From: Isoetes taiwanensis
Lineage: Eukaryota > Streptophyta > Lycopodiopsida > Isoetales > Isoetaceae
Reading direction: 5' to 3'
Length of the DNA: 64,000 nt
Assembly: GCA_021234155.1 (NCBI GenBank)
Contig: JAJEKV010000666.1
Coordinates: forward strand, 1-64,000
The notes below the pieces were generated by a model. The model was not told the DNA's origin and did no database searches. It worked only from the letters and a program-made list of their open reading frames with translations. The translations under genes were made by a program, and so were the position numbers. This document shows, piece by piece, positions 1 through 12,599 of the stretch; position 1 is the stretch's first letter; the number at the start of each line of letters is the position of its first letter.

Positions 1-930
1 GTTTTACTTAGGAGAAAAAGGGACGACATTTGATATATTTACACTTCTTATAATACTAGGAATTTGTGACTACAATTCGGAAGGAGATAGGATATATAGA
101 TGAACAACTCTTTCAATGCAAGTTCTATACCATTCGCTGAATTTCATCTATTTGAGCATTTGTACTACATGACTGCACCAAAGAGCTTCTTGGATCTGCA
201 CTTTACAATGTTACAGCAAAAATTCAGCGCCAAAAAAAAAAAAAATAAAGCGAACAACGACATCAAACTTCCATGTTGTGCGAGAACAAACATTACCGCC
301 GAGACGGAAGGAACAATTGTGCAATTGTAAAATTGCACAACTTTTCAAACTTTCAAGCTAAAGTGGTATAAGAAGTTTTTGAACCCAGCAAATGCAATTA
401 CTCCTCGAGTTGTGGGTTTAAAAGAAACTCTTTAAAAATATAAAAGATACAAACATATCGTTCCTCAGTTCACACAAGTCAATCCCATATAAGCTCCACC
501 AAAGTATCACATGTTTTATAGAAACCTCTCTTCAAAAAGTAATAAAGAAGGAACATTCATACAAAGAAATATTTACGCCATTTTTACCTGAGATGATTTT
601 GCAAAATAGAGCAATAGGTAGGTGCACCTTAGCCACATTGCTTGGGAGTACGCAGTTTTAAGCATTTTGTATAAATGCCACTACACTTAGAAAGATGGCG
701 ACTCCATGATGTCTGCAAAATTACATTTACATCTTTATGATAAAATATATCAGTTACTAATCATATACTCGATCCAAACAAGCCGTAAATATAATCAAGC
801 ATGCAACACGCACTAATCAAATGACCGCAGGAAGCGAGGACCCAACAATGGTCATGTTTTAACACATATACCGCCATATTTCATCCAGATCCAGGCTAAC
901 ACAAACAGCTGAACCACGCCGCAAGTTCTC
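1..930. other. Intergenic, nothing recognised
   Basis: AT-rich sequence. The longest open frame (76 codons from position 100) has low-complexity lysine runs and no family resemblance, so no gene is called. Confidence 0.6.
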
Positions 931-934
931 GACG

Positions 935-2965
935 CCAGTGTGGGAAAGGCTGCCAGAATCCCAAACCCTACAGATTCAATAGGGTTTCAAGTATCAAGGC
1001 ACCGAAAGCGGAAACTTCGTTTGTTAATCCAACACGTCGAAAATGGCGGCTCGCCTATACGGTATCTTGAAAGAAAAACTAGATATCCACGCGCGAATGC
1101 CGCTACCACCCCAAATTCCCCTTTCTCGGCGCAAAGGCGGCGTGAGCGGAGACAGAATTTGGATATACTTAATTACACGCAGGAGGTGTTTTTCTTCTCC
1201 CCCTTGGGTTTTCTCTTCAAGCCCTCGGCTTTGGCTGCAGGTTCACCGTCCCGCCGGTGGTAGGAAGGCTGCCAAATCCCGAGCCCTGAGATTCAATGAG
1301 GGTTTAAGTAACCAGACTTTCATCAAAAGCAGCTCCGTTTGCTAATCCGGTAGTCAAAATGGTAGCTCATGTCAAGAGCTCCTTCGAGAAAAAGCGGACA
1401 TCACACCACAAGATATTGAATCCCCAATTCCCCCTTTGCAGAGGCAAAGGCCGCGACAGGAGGCGGAATAAGTTTGGATCTCGCCTGTGAAGTACTGGGG
1501 AGGTGTTTTTCTATGGGGTTTCTCTTCTGGCCTGGGGAACCACGCAAGTTCTCACGAGCACTTAGGTGGTAGGAAAGGCTGCCGAATCCCAAACCCTACA
1601 ATTCAGGTTTTAAGTATCAGGCACCAAAACAGCTCCATTTATTGATAGGCAAATCAAAATGGTAGCTCCATGCATGAGAAACATCTTGGAGAAAACTAGA
1701 CATCCCACTTTACTTCCAGATGTGCCAATCCCCCAAATTCCCCTTTCTCGTACGGCGCAAGAGCAGCGGCAAGGGGAAGCGGGACAGATTTGGATGCCGC
1801 AGTACAGGGTGTTTTCTTCTCCCTGCCAGAATTATCCTCTTTAAGCCCTCGAGAACCTTGCATGCAGGTTCCTCGGCGCCAGGAGGCCGAGAAGGCTGGG
1901 AATCCCAGCGACCCCTCTGATTCAATGGGGTTTAAATGCTCAGACATCAGTGGCTCAGTTTGTTAATCCGACCGTCAAAATGGTAGCTCATGTCCGGAAA
2001 CATCTTGCAATGGACATCCACCACTGCAGATATGCGGCGAATCCCCATTCCCCGCTTTCTCGAGGCAGGGGCGACAAGGGCGGAACAAAGTTGAATATAT
2101 AGTACCAGGAGGTGTTTTCTGGGGTTTCTCTTCAAGCCTGGGGCCCCGCGCAGGTTCTCAGAGCGCCGATTGGTAGGGAAAGCTGCAGATCCCAAACCCT
2201 CTGAGATTCAATAAGGTTCTGTTAGCCGGGGCACAAAAAGCAGCTCCATTTGTCGGCCAGGTCAGGTGGTAGCTCATGTGCGAAACATCTTGAAAGAAAA
2301 ACTAGACATCCACTTTGCAGATGTGCCAATCTAAATTCACTCCTCGGCGAGTTAAGTTTGGATATAGTACAGGGAGGATGTTTCTTCCTCCCCTTGGGGC
2401 TCTCTTCAAGCCCTCGAGAACACATGCAAGTTCTGGAGCCGCCAGGAGGAGTAGGAAATTGCGAATCAAACCCTCGAGATTCAATAGGGTTTAAGTATCG
2501 AACGTAAAACAACTCCAGGTTATTAATCAAAATCAAAATGGTAGCACTAGGCGTGTCGAGGGCATGCCCAAAGAAAAAGCGGGACATCCCACCCAGATAT
2601 TACCCAATCCCAAATTCCCCTTTGCCGGTACGGTAAGGCAGGACTAAGTTTTGGATATATGAGTACGGGAATTGTTTATTTTACTCTGGGGATTTTCTCT
2701 GAGGCCTCAGGGAGGAGCCACACTTGATTCTCAGAAACGCTAGGGTGTTGAGGCTGGGCTCCCAAGCCCTCACAGATTTAAATGGTTTTGACCGAGACAT
2801 CGAGAGCGACTCCGTTTGTTTGATCCGGGCCATCAAAAGATAACATTGGCTGGTGTCAGAAACATCCTCGAGAAAAGCTGGACATTTCACCACTATGAGA
2901 TGGCCACGCAATCCCCAAATTCCCCCCCCTTTCTCTGACCGACAAGGGCGAGGACAAGTTAACAA
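935..2965. repeat. Degenerate tandem array, about seven units of about 300 bp
   Basis: The same ordered words recur: a block like 'aaaatggtagctcatg', then 'aaacatcttg', 'actagacatcc', 'ccccaaattcccctt', 'tttggatat', 'ggtgtttt', 'ctcttcaagcc', and 'aaaccctgagattcaat'. The first word falls near 1043, 1359, 1658, 1979, 2268, 2540 and 2837, giving steps of about 316, 299, 321, 289, 272 and 297 bp. Units differ by many substitutions and small indels, so this is an old satellite-like array. Short open frames on both strands within it are by-products of the repeat and are not called as genes. Confidence 0.85.
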
Positions 2966-4014
2966 TGTTTAGGAATTTCATGTAGAAAGAGATAAGCGAT
3001 CTTGATTCCTTGTCTCTTAAGAATTGATAGCTGAAGGAAGGAGTCACGGGAAAAACCACTTCTACTTTCTTCTTGATTGAAGAACCTTCTATTTGAGGGT
3101 ACTTGGGCAAAGTTCCATCTCCTTTTGTTTTTTAATCATAAAAATCTATTATGTTTACTCTAGAAGTTCAATCAACACCATTAATTTGGCTGCGATGTTG
3201 CTTTGTTTTGGGCGGTTTAATAAGCTAGCTATAAAATTATTTTTTTACCATGATATTTAGTAGTTTTGAGCTAGCTTGTTATAAAATTGTTAACCGTTAA
3301 GATGGTGTAGGTATTATCTCTATATTCGCAGTGGTCTTATTCTGGCTAAGCCTCTTTGAAACAGTGCCATTTCAAATGACATTACAAGGTTTCTTACATC
3401 CAATGGCGAGGAGGCGGCATTGCAGCACTTTGGTTTTGGCGTTACACTAATCACCGATTTTAACCTTTCTACGAGTTACCAGCTGGAATCATCAATTCAC
3501 TACTACAAAGGTTTCTTTTGTAGGGAGCCAGCACATTGATTTTAATCTAACTAATATCACATTAGTGACATCATTGTTTTATTTTCTTTTTGTAAAATTT
3601 ATTATTGAGGGCTCGTTTTGAGTTCTCTGAAGCCTTACGGTAATGCTTCCTATATATTTAGAGCTTTCATCTTTATTGAGAACTCAAAACAATTTGGAAA
3701 ATACAATATTGGCAACATGATTAACACAAGGAATAAATATTCTGAAGGCATAGTAAAAACAACCACGTAAAAACCTTAGCATCTTTAGGAATTTCCCATG
3801 GTTCTCTCAAAACTAACTGCAGAAAAACCTTGGTGGGGCTCATTTTAGCGTGACAACTAGCATGTAAGCGCTACGAGAGTATGATACTAAAAGAAATACA
3901 TATGAAAAAATCATTTTCAAATGATTTTCAAAGATCATCATAAACTCTAGAATTCCATAAGTTAAATATAGTGTTAACTAGAATGAGCAGGTAATCAAGA
4001 TGTGTGTGCTTTAA
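2966..4014. other. Intergenic, nothing recognised
   Basis: AT-rich sequence without a convincing frame. A small imperfect duplication around 'gctagct...ataaaatt' lies at about 3224-3290. Confidence 0.55.
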
Positions 4015-4690
4015 ACACATCTTCTAAACTATTGATGATTTCAAAAATAATTGTAACGATTAGAATTCATGCAATTAAACATGATATGAACTAGCAAATG
4101 ATTTTGCTAAAAAAACTATACACTTAAAAACAATCTCACAAATTAGTAAGTTATGATTTCTATAAATCTTTAAATTAAGTACAAAAAATAATGAGCATGA
4201 AAAGAATCGCTTGGTCTTGCAAAAATCAATATATGCTTAAAAAATACATCTTCTAAACTATGGATGATTTCAAAAACTATTATATGATTATGGAATTCAT
4301 GTAATTAAACATATAAACTATTAGTGATTTTGTTAAATCAATCTACACTTAAAACAACCTTATGAACCAATAATGATTCCTAGAAACTAGTGTAAAATTT
4401 TGAATTAGTACAAAAATATGATATTAGCCACTCACCGGCTTTTTCAAAATCAATATATGCCAAAACACCTCTTCTAAACCATTGATGATTTCAAAACCTA
4501 TTGTACAATCAGAGAAGTCATGTAATTGAATGATAGCGATTTCGGCGGTAAATCATGTATTATATTAAAACAATCATACAAAACTACCGATGATTTCTAA
4601 AACCAATCGAAATTCTTTATGAATTAGTACAAATAATATGATATGAACTACTCATTGATTTTGGTAAAACCAGAAGAACACATGATTTTT
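4015..4690. repeat. Three diverged copies of an about 225-bp AT-rich tandem repeat
   Basis: The landmark 'cttctaaact' (followed by 'ttgatgatttcaaaa') occurs at 4021, 4251 and 4471. Each copy continues with 'attcatg.aattaaa', 'tgattttg.taaa', 'aaaacaatc', 'gatttctaaaa' and 'gaattagtacaaa' in the same order. Step sizes of 230 and 220 bp and only partial identity suggest a relic of an AT-rich satellite. Confidence 0.85.
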
Positions 4691-6469
4691 TCTCACATTT
4701 TCAGGATTGCCGTGATAAAAACTATATATATATACGGGCTTCTCAAGCATTTTTTATACAGTTCATTTTAAAATCTTTGTGTGTAACAAGATTGAATTCT
4801 TGCTTCCACCTTTAAGAAGTGGCGAGTAGGATATGGAATCACCGACTTAAAGACCGGAAAGATCTTTTGTTACGATATAGGACTTTTCTGGTAATGTCGT
4901 CCGAAGATGGTTTGAACGGGTAGATCATGGGTGTCGCCAGCTGCTTCGTCAAAGAAGTCACCAACCATGCTTTTTCGCTTTCCGGCAATGCAATATCAAA
5001 TACTTTCTTTTGGTGATGAGGTCAGCTTAATGCACGATTTCTTTGCCTAACCGCTTTTGCCCCTGGCATGCCATCAATTGAATGGCGCATGTATTCTTTT
5101 GCCACTGGAAAACGTTTACGCTCAACACGTATGAAAATTCGTTCTTCTCGCTCGTGCCCCCTGATATGCTAGGTAGCCCTCGCCGCCTGCATTTGGCGCA
5201 GCAGCGATTTCACTTGCCTCGGCGACCAAAAGGGAAGCTGTCGGGGCGAGTCCTCTAGAATCTATTATGTTTTGCAACGAACGTGGCAATTCCTCAGAGA
5301 GGTGAAGGAGTTTCCAAAATTGAGTGGGTAAGGGTGAGGCCCGAAAAGTTCCACCTTGTCTGAGTGAGGGAGATGGTGTCTCTGAACAGGGAACCGCCGG
5401 TGAACGCGGGTTGGACGGTTGAGTTTGAAAGGAGGTGAATCTAAATTTTACGCGTGGCTATTTATCGAGAAACAAAGCTTTCCGTGATGGACTATCAAGG
5501 ACCCGTGATGTCACGTAAATCTTGTCTTCACCGCTTGTGTGGGTGTGTCCACCCTCCGCAGGCAATAATGAAAGATTAAGCGGAGATAAAAAACTTTTCT
5601 CGAGTGGTCAGCCGTTCATGCAAATGGATAAAGACCGTACTTAAACAAATATGCACCACAATCTACCGGCATGTACCTGCAAGGAAGGCCACCAACCAAT
5701 TAAAATGGCTGGTAGAAGCTTTTGCCTGGCGCATAGCCCCGCGTAAGATGAACTGCTATTGCCCATGCCAAGAGACATAAAGATGTCATAAATTACCGTG
5801 AGAGATAAACCCGCTACCTACCTGGAGCACGGGAAGACGTGAATAATAAAGTCTATAGTCGCCGGTTAAGGGAAGACAAGATAAGATAAACAACCTAAAG
5901 GAAGAGCGGGAAATAATGGAAGAGACTTTGTGGGTTGACACTCCATAAAGGATTGCATGAAAATGACACGCTACACTCTTCATGTATAATCTCATAGAAA
6001 ATATCCAAGTACTAACGACAATAAATAGAGGAAAAGCGGACATTTGCATACGCACATACGCAATCGAAGCTTCTCAAGGCCGACCTTCTGGCCACCACCG
6101 CTTTTTACATCGGTTCATAAGAAGTCAGATAGACTCAAGGCAAATGGTATATATGTGGAAGGTAATGCCAAGATCTTAGTCGCTAGTTAATTAGCTTACT
6201 TTTTTATTTTTTTTTCATTATTTGCTTAATTAGGCTGCCCTCAAAACCATTTTCAAAATGTCAATTTCTAAGTATTTGGCCTTCTTCCTATGTTCTAGAT
6301 GTTTTTGTTTGTTTTTTAGGTCATTTTGTGATTGGGTTTATCTATGCAGCATGGGAACAAAGGTTTCTTTAGTGCTTGTCCCTTGTTTTCTTCGCGCAAG
6401 TATAGACAATAAAATCTTTTCTTGCTTCGCCCATGCACAAGTTTTTCTTTTCTAAGCTTGACTATGCGC

Positions 6470-6800
6470 CATGGGTTTCAAATTTTTTAATCCGATCCCA
6501 GGAAGCGGCGATGGGCATAACATCTCTTATTGAAGGTCATTTGGCGCGCTTCGATGGGGCTCAAAGCTTTTCTTTGGTAAGATGTCATGTCACTGGGGAT
6601 AAGATTTTCTCGAATTGGTTTATTATGTAACGCATGGGCTTCTCACTTTTTAATCCGATCCTCAGGCAAGATGGGCATAACACTTTTATTGAAGGTCGCT
6701 TCTATGCGCCGCATGGGCTCAAAGCTTTTCTTTTGTAGTATGCCTATGTCACTCATTGGGATAAGATTTTCCTCGGATTGGTTGGCTATGCACGATAGGC
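6470..6800. repeat. Two diverged tandem copies of an about 165-bp unit
   Basis: 'tttttaatccgatcc' appears at about 6484 and again at about 6648. Both copies continue with 'gatgggcataac', 'tattgaaggtc', 'gggctcaaagcttttctttt', 'gtcactggggataagattttc' or close variants, and 'attggtt'. The offset is about 163 bp. Confidence 0.8.
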
Positions 6801-8969
6801 AAACCATGTTTTAATACTCTTTTCATCGTTTTAATATTTTAGTAAGAAGAGAAGCCTTGCACGGGTAGCCAGATGATGAAGGTGGACCCTCGGAAGGCAG
6901 CCGTGAAGAGGAGGGACGACAAAGACGATGAGTCGATGCAAGCCAAAGGCTCCAAGTCAACACACCAATTTCCGAGGCCTAAGATGGCTCCTATTTTTGT
7001 AAGGATCAGCAATGGTTGCTTGTCAGGATACCGGTGATCCAAAGAATCGCATTTTTGTATTTATACATTTGTTCTCCAGACCGGGCAAGCAAAAACACAA
7101 GACTGGGAAAGCTTCGGAAGATGTTTGCGGGCTCGTGGATGCCGATATGTTTGGTATGTTCCACATCAAATGCACAACCACCACCAAGGGCAAATGAACA
7201 TGTATATTCCCGTGGATAGTTCATTTTTTTTTGAGCCGAAGTTTGTCTTCTCCGTAAGATATGCAAGGCTACATTCGTGCAAGAATGAAGAGTAAAATGT
7301 AAGTGTTATTTTCCCCTGACGAAGACTTTACCAACATGTTTGGTCTATGACATCATAGGTTTTGTTTGGCAGGATCTTGTTCCTATACTAAAGGATCTTC
7401 TTTTGAACAAGGATCCTCCTAAGTTCTAGCGCACCTCCCGCTAAGTCACGCCGAAGGATGCCATGCCTCAAATTTGCCAAGATAATCATCCCTTTAATCT
7501 TTGAAACCTGAGATGGCAACAATAGATGAAGAGGAACCTTCGGATCCCGAATCAAGAGAGGAAGAGTTTGAGGTTGAAGTGGTGGAGAGGCTAAGAAAAG
7601 AAAGAAAGAAATTATTACAAGTATGGGTCAGACATTACATCGCTCCACCAACTAGCAAGGCATCAAAAAGCCACTAAGGTAGTTTTGCCTCCAGCACCGG
7701 GTACAAGGATTGCCGTATGAAAAGACATGACTTCTAGGAAGCTCAAGAAATTGAGTCGGTGATGTCGCGGTGCTCCCGGATCATGCACCCGCAGTTGATT
7801 GTGCTGTTGTGCCCAAAGGATGAGTCCGGGTAAGAGACCTTTGCAGGTGAGAAAATTTACCGTGGGTCATTTGTCCTTCTAAGGAAATCGATAAGGATGC
7901 ACCAAATGCGCCCACAAAGACCGCGACATTTGCATTGTTGACCCTTCCTAATGCACTAAAAAGGGATTTGTTTGTAAAGCCGAAGAGGATGAAAGCTACG
8001 TGTGTATTTTGTTTTGGGTGGCACTGCCTTTTTAAGGGAGGAGGTACTTTTATAAAGAAACTAAAGAACGCTTTCTCAAATATTTGCATTTGTTTACGGC
8101 GGCGTCACCGACTCAAAGCCGGGTTAAGCTAGAGCCACAATGTGGGACAATGAATATCGGATGAGCATGAGCTTCACCAAAAAATTAAGTTTATGCATAA
8201 GGAATAATGTGAGCTTTTTTAGGTCGAGTTTAAGGGTGACAAAGATATAAAGGATGATCAAAATCTTTATCCGGGCTCTTAAAGAGCAAGGTGCCACGAA
8301 GTGTCGCTAACATATTAACCCACCGGGATGCCGAGCATCTTTGTGAAGTACTAACAACCACTTCCAAACTAGCTTTAGGCATGGACGGTAAGATAACTTC
8401 TTTCTCCAAGTTCTTGGACCGCGCGATATCGCTCAGCTTTTCTTAACCTTTATTTCTTTCTTGTTCCTTTTTAGGTCCGGGAACTTCAAGAAATTTTTGA
8501 TATGTTTGCCGAGGGTACACTGAATCCAAAGGAAAGGTGAAGGATCCAAAAGAAAAAAAATGGAACCCGCAGAAACGTAAGGACATGGGGCATCATGGTT
8601 TTGAGGGAAATGCAGTGGTTTTTAAAAACACGTAAAAAGTTTGTGAGGGCCGCAGAAGGTGGTCAATGGCCACTTTTACCTTTGAAAGAGATGCAGTCGA
8701 CCAAACAAAGAAGTTAAATTCCCGATCCAAAACACTAGCTAGTTCTTGTTGGTAGTTTACGCCCGCAGTTTTAAGACTCCTTACTTTTTGCAGCCAAAAG
8801 GATTGTGCACCGTCAAGAGGCAACTCATGGTCCACCTTAACCGTGGACATGGAAAAAAGTTAAAGAATTATACCCTACATGGTCGCCGATGAAAAGATAA
8901 ACCAAGACGCTTTGAATTTCAATTAACGGGTAAAATTTTGTTGTTCTCTACTTATCTTTTGTGTGCCTA

Positions 8970-9190
8970 GCGGCCAAGATAGCACTACAAGAAGTCCATT
9001 ATCAGGTGCTAAGGCGCCGCGATAGGGTCGACACTTAACTTTTGTTTTCTTCTTCTTACTAAAGTTGTTTTCTTGTTGTGTGGCGCCGCGATAGCACCAC
9101 AAGAAGTCTATTATTGTGTTGCTATCGCGCGCATGGGGAAGACACTTTGCATTTTCGTCTTCTTTGTTCTTACTAAAAGCGTGTTCGTGG
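8970..9190. repeat. Two copies of an about 102-bp unit
   Basis: 'gatagca.ctacaagaagtc.attat' is seen at about 8979 and 9081. Each copy is followed by 'gctat.gcgc.gc', a 'gacactt' word, and 'tcttcttt.ttcttactaaa'. It is a simple tandem duplication with moderate divergence. Confidence 0.7.
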
Positions 9191-10339
9191 TTTTAGAAAA
9201 AAAAGGACCCGATGCCGCCAATGTTTCTTAACATGGTTAGACTTGTTAAGGAAGAGCTGGGCCAAGCTAAAGAAGAAGGAAGAAGCTGAGCAAAGTTTTG
9301 TACCAACAGAATTTGAAAGGTTTGACATGTTTGGCCGAATTGTTTATACCGGATATATCATGGAAATTGTGTCAAACTTGACCATACGCTGAAAACCCCG
9401 CAATTATTCGCCAGGTATTGGCCGATATTCCTTATGGGTTCAAGCTACCCCGATAGTTGAGGAGATGATTCTCCATTTACTTATGCTGAATTTGATTCTT
9501 TCTTGAGACATTTCACAAAATAAATAACGCGACCGCTTTGAAGGATAGTAGTTTTTCATTCAAGTAATCGCAGGTATGGTACAAGCCGCAATGAGAGAAG
9601 CACCGCAAAGTCGGTTACGAGCCAGCCATTTGTAAGTTATTTTTTTTTTGCGCGTGCAAGGCTTGTAAATGTTTGGGAACAGATGCACATTGGTTACCAC
9701 ACATTGGTGAACAGAGAAGCATTTTGCACTATAATACCGCTGGAATGGATTTGCGTGTCGCTTCAATTCCAAGCAATCATTCAGAATTAACGCACAGACA
9801 CTGTGGTCGATAGTCAATCCTTATCGAGCCTCAACAAATTTTATTAATACCCTTTTAGAGATGTTTCACATCCGTGACTGGTCGCCGATGCCTTCTCGTG
9901 GTTAGGGGACCACCTTGGCTTGTGCTTTTAAAAGGGTCGCGAATCTTTGCAATTGATTTTGATAAGGATTCTGTGGTTTATATGAAAAGTTCTTCCGCAT
10001 TGCCGCTAGATGAAAAGATGGAGGTTGGCCTTAAGGATAAGGATGGTAATCCCGCCTTCAAGCTCGTGAGCCTTGCCGCCACTCACGGGAACACCAACCA
10101 TCCGCCGAAGTTCGGCCGAGCTTGTTCCCCGTAGAAGAGCTTTAAAGGTTGTGGAAGAGAAGGATGCCTCGCATTAATCGACGGTTAATCCCGACAGCTC
10201 TACTAAGGTTCCATCTCCTCCAAATTCGATGATGAACTTGTTCACACGAGGATCCTCCTCTTGATATTTTATTATTATTATTTATTATTATTTATGTCTA
10301 TGCTCACTCGGGCCAAGAAGGCCATGGAGCCCAAATACA

Positions 10340-12582
10340 TCAGACTTTAAGCAAGAAAGAACGGTGCTCATCTACCGCTTTGATATACAATCCCATCAAA
10401 AATGGTAATTGAAACAAAGACTTGAAGTTTTCTACATGTATGCCGAATCTCTCTAAGATCTTCATATGCGGGCACTTAGTAAAAACATGATCTTCGGCCC
10501 TCAACACTATCATATCAGACACACAAGCTGCAAAGTCTCTCTTCAATGGGTTTTTTAGACCATCGACCAGCCTGGTTTGCCAACCCGTGAGAGCTTAACC
10601 TATACCCGTGCCATTATTTTCTTCAAGAATCTGGGGATATCATGTCTCTCATGTATTCCCCGACTATGATATCTAAAAAAGAATTCACATGCTCGTAATG
10701 GATCATTCTCGCTTCCCGCTCGACCACAAGCGCCGGAATGCAAGCCGTTCAAGCAATTGTCTTGCTTCCTTTTTATTGTCCGCCAATTTTCATCCTCGAG
10801 CCCCCCATTTTTCTGCCCATTTCATCACATCCACCAACCAGCCATGTTTTAATGAGACCGCATTGCTTGATGCGCTTAATCGATGGCATGCTATTCAATC
10901 TATTCACAAAGTTTATAGTTTGATACGGTGCTTTAGCTCCAAGGGATGCGACTCGCCTCGCAAGCATAAGAGCATATGGTATTGTGCCTTTTACACCTAA
11001 TTCTTCTCGATAAACCTGCTTTTGCCGCAGATTCCACTTGTATCCAGAACTTAGAAGACAATCCGGCCCCCAAACTGGGGACCCATACGTAATCTTTGGA
11101 GCTACCAATGTCTTATATACAAAAAAAACTTTTTCAGCCCCAATCATGTAAAGTATGCCGGAGCGGCATTGATAGCATCCCATATAGCAGCTTTTCCACC
11201 GCAACACGCCTTTTAATGCAATCTTTCAATTATAATTTGATGAGAAATCTATCCCCAAATATTTGAAACTCTCCACATTTTCAATAGTGATACCCACGAT
11301 ATGTGAGCTCATGGTCTCTCTCGTACAAAGATCATGATTTTCGTTTTAGCTATGTTCACTTTCATGGATTTCCTTATACAAAACTCCTCCAAAGCATTCA
11401 AATGTGCCTCAGAATGCTAGTTTCTTTGGTTGCTAGGGCTACATCATCAACATAAAGCAACAATTTTATCACATAGTCTCCTAACTCAGTTCCACGCCAC
11501 CCGACTTAGCTTGCATCCACTCATCCAATTCGTCTATAAACAAACTGAATAATGTGGAGACGGACATCCCTGTCTCACACCTATATTATTCCTGATCGAC
11601 GAAATTTAAGTCCCATGCTACCGGATACAAGAACTTGGTATAACTGGGGACACCGCCCTTTGATCTCAGGAACCCCTAACTGATCCATACGATCCCCAAA
11701 CTCTTCTCGGTTGGATCAAAATGCTTTGGTAAAATCTACGAAAAGCAACATACAATGCTCTGTTAGGACCTTTCGCTTTGTTCAACCTGTAACTCTCGAG
11801 CTAAAGCATGATCAATGTGCTATGGGCTGCTAAAACCCAAATGACAAGAGGATCTTTTTTCATTGTGTTCAACCCACATAATTTCGCTCCAAAAGCGTGC
11901 TGATATCTTGGTGAATGTGTTTCCTATCAAAATTGTTCTCGTAGTTTTGAACTGATTCTTGTCTCCGATTTGTTAACGGGTGAACCCTCGTTTATCTTCC
12001 ATGTATCGGCAAACCAAATTTAAGACTATCATTTAGGGTGGGCGTGTCAAACTCTCTAATGTATTCTCACCTCCCATTTAAAAGCGGCTCGATGCACATT
12101 CCATGTATATCATGAGCCTTCCCGTTTTTCCATGTTTGCTAAGACATCCGCCACCTCTTTGTGGAACAAATCAAAATGGGTGGGAAGAACATGTTATTCC
12201 CATCGAACTGTGATAAAAGCTCTCTACCAAATTGCGCAGATCTTGTGGATCTAAATTTGGTCGCTCTATTTTACCTGTAACCTTTTCCAAAAGGCCTTAA
12301 GTGATTTATCACCTTCCGCCAGCTCCTTTTAGTTTGTTCTTAAAATAGGTGCGCTTTTTCTCGGGTTTCAACGAGCTTTTTGTACCAAGTAGGTTTATGT
12401 CCGTAACTGCGGAATACTAGCTCTGGCTGCGCAAAGACAATCCTTCGATCCCACCATGCATTATTCGGTTCCGCTTTGTACCGGGTTTTCGGTGAATCCA
12501 AAGACATCCCGGCTGCTTGCATAACGGTTCGCGAAATGCTCAGATCTTTCCGAAAATCTCTCGTCCATGTATGATGCGCCAA
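10340..12582 (-). pseudogene. LINE reverse transcriptase and C-terminal region (decayed)
   Basis: The linker frame at 12,582-12,340 contains WWDRR, typical of the segment between endonuclease and RT in plant LINEs. The catalytic motif YVDDVALAT is read from the minus strand at about 11,454-11,428. A 144-codon frame at 11,207-10,773 contains FVYKTLVAPKITYGSPVWG, the usual post-catalytic LINE block. A 68-codon frame at 10,546-10,340 has Cys-x2 and His-x4-Cys spacing like the C-terminal zinc-binding module. Frames alternate, with many frameshifts and stops between blocks. Confidence 0.8.
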
Positions 12583-12599
12583 AGAACTCTTCTACTCTC

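Larger units (their letters stand above)
4700..10255. other. Degenerate, unassigned sequence with no supportable gene
   Basis: This long stretch shows many short open frames but no family motif. The best acidic or charged ones are a 54-codon ATG frame at 7513-7677 (plus) and an 86-codon frame at 9874-10134 (plus). Neither matches a domain I know, and both are isolated. Composition and internal duplications suggest old transposon debris. Two local duplications are listed separately. Confidence 0.5.

Noticed and set aside
940-2587. Several 80-120 codon frames on both strands
   Set aside because: They all fall inside the degenerate 300-bp tandem array, repeat its words, and show no domain.
7781-8132. 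Overlapping plus and minus frames near 8 kb
   Set aside because: Neither shows a recognised motif or splice support. Both appear by chance in the same degenerate DNA.
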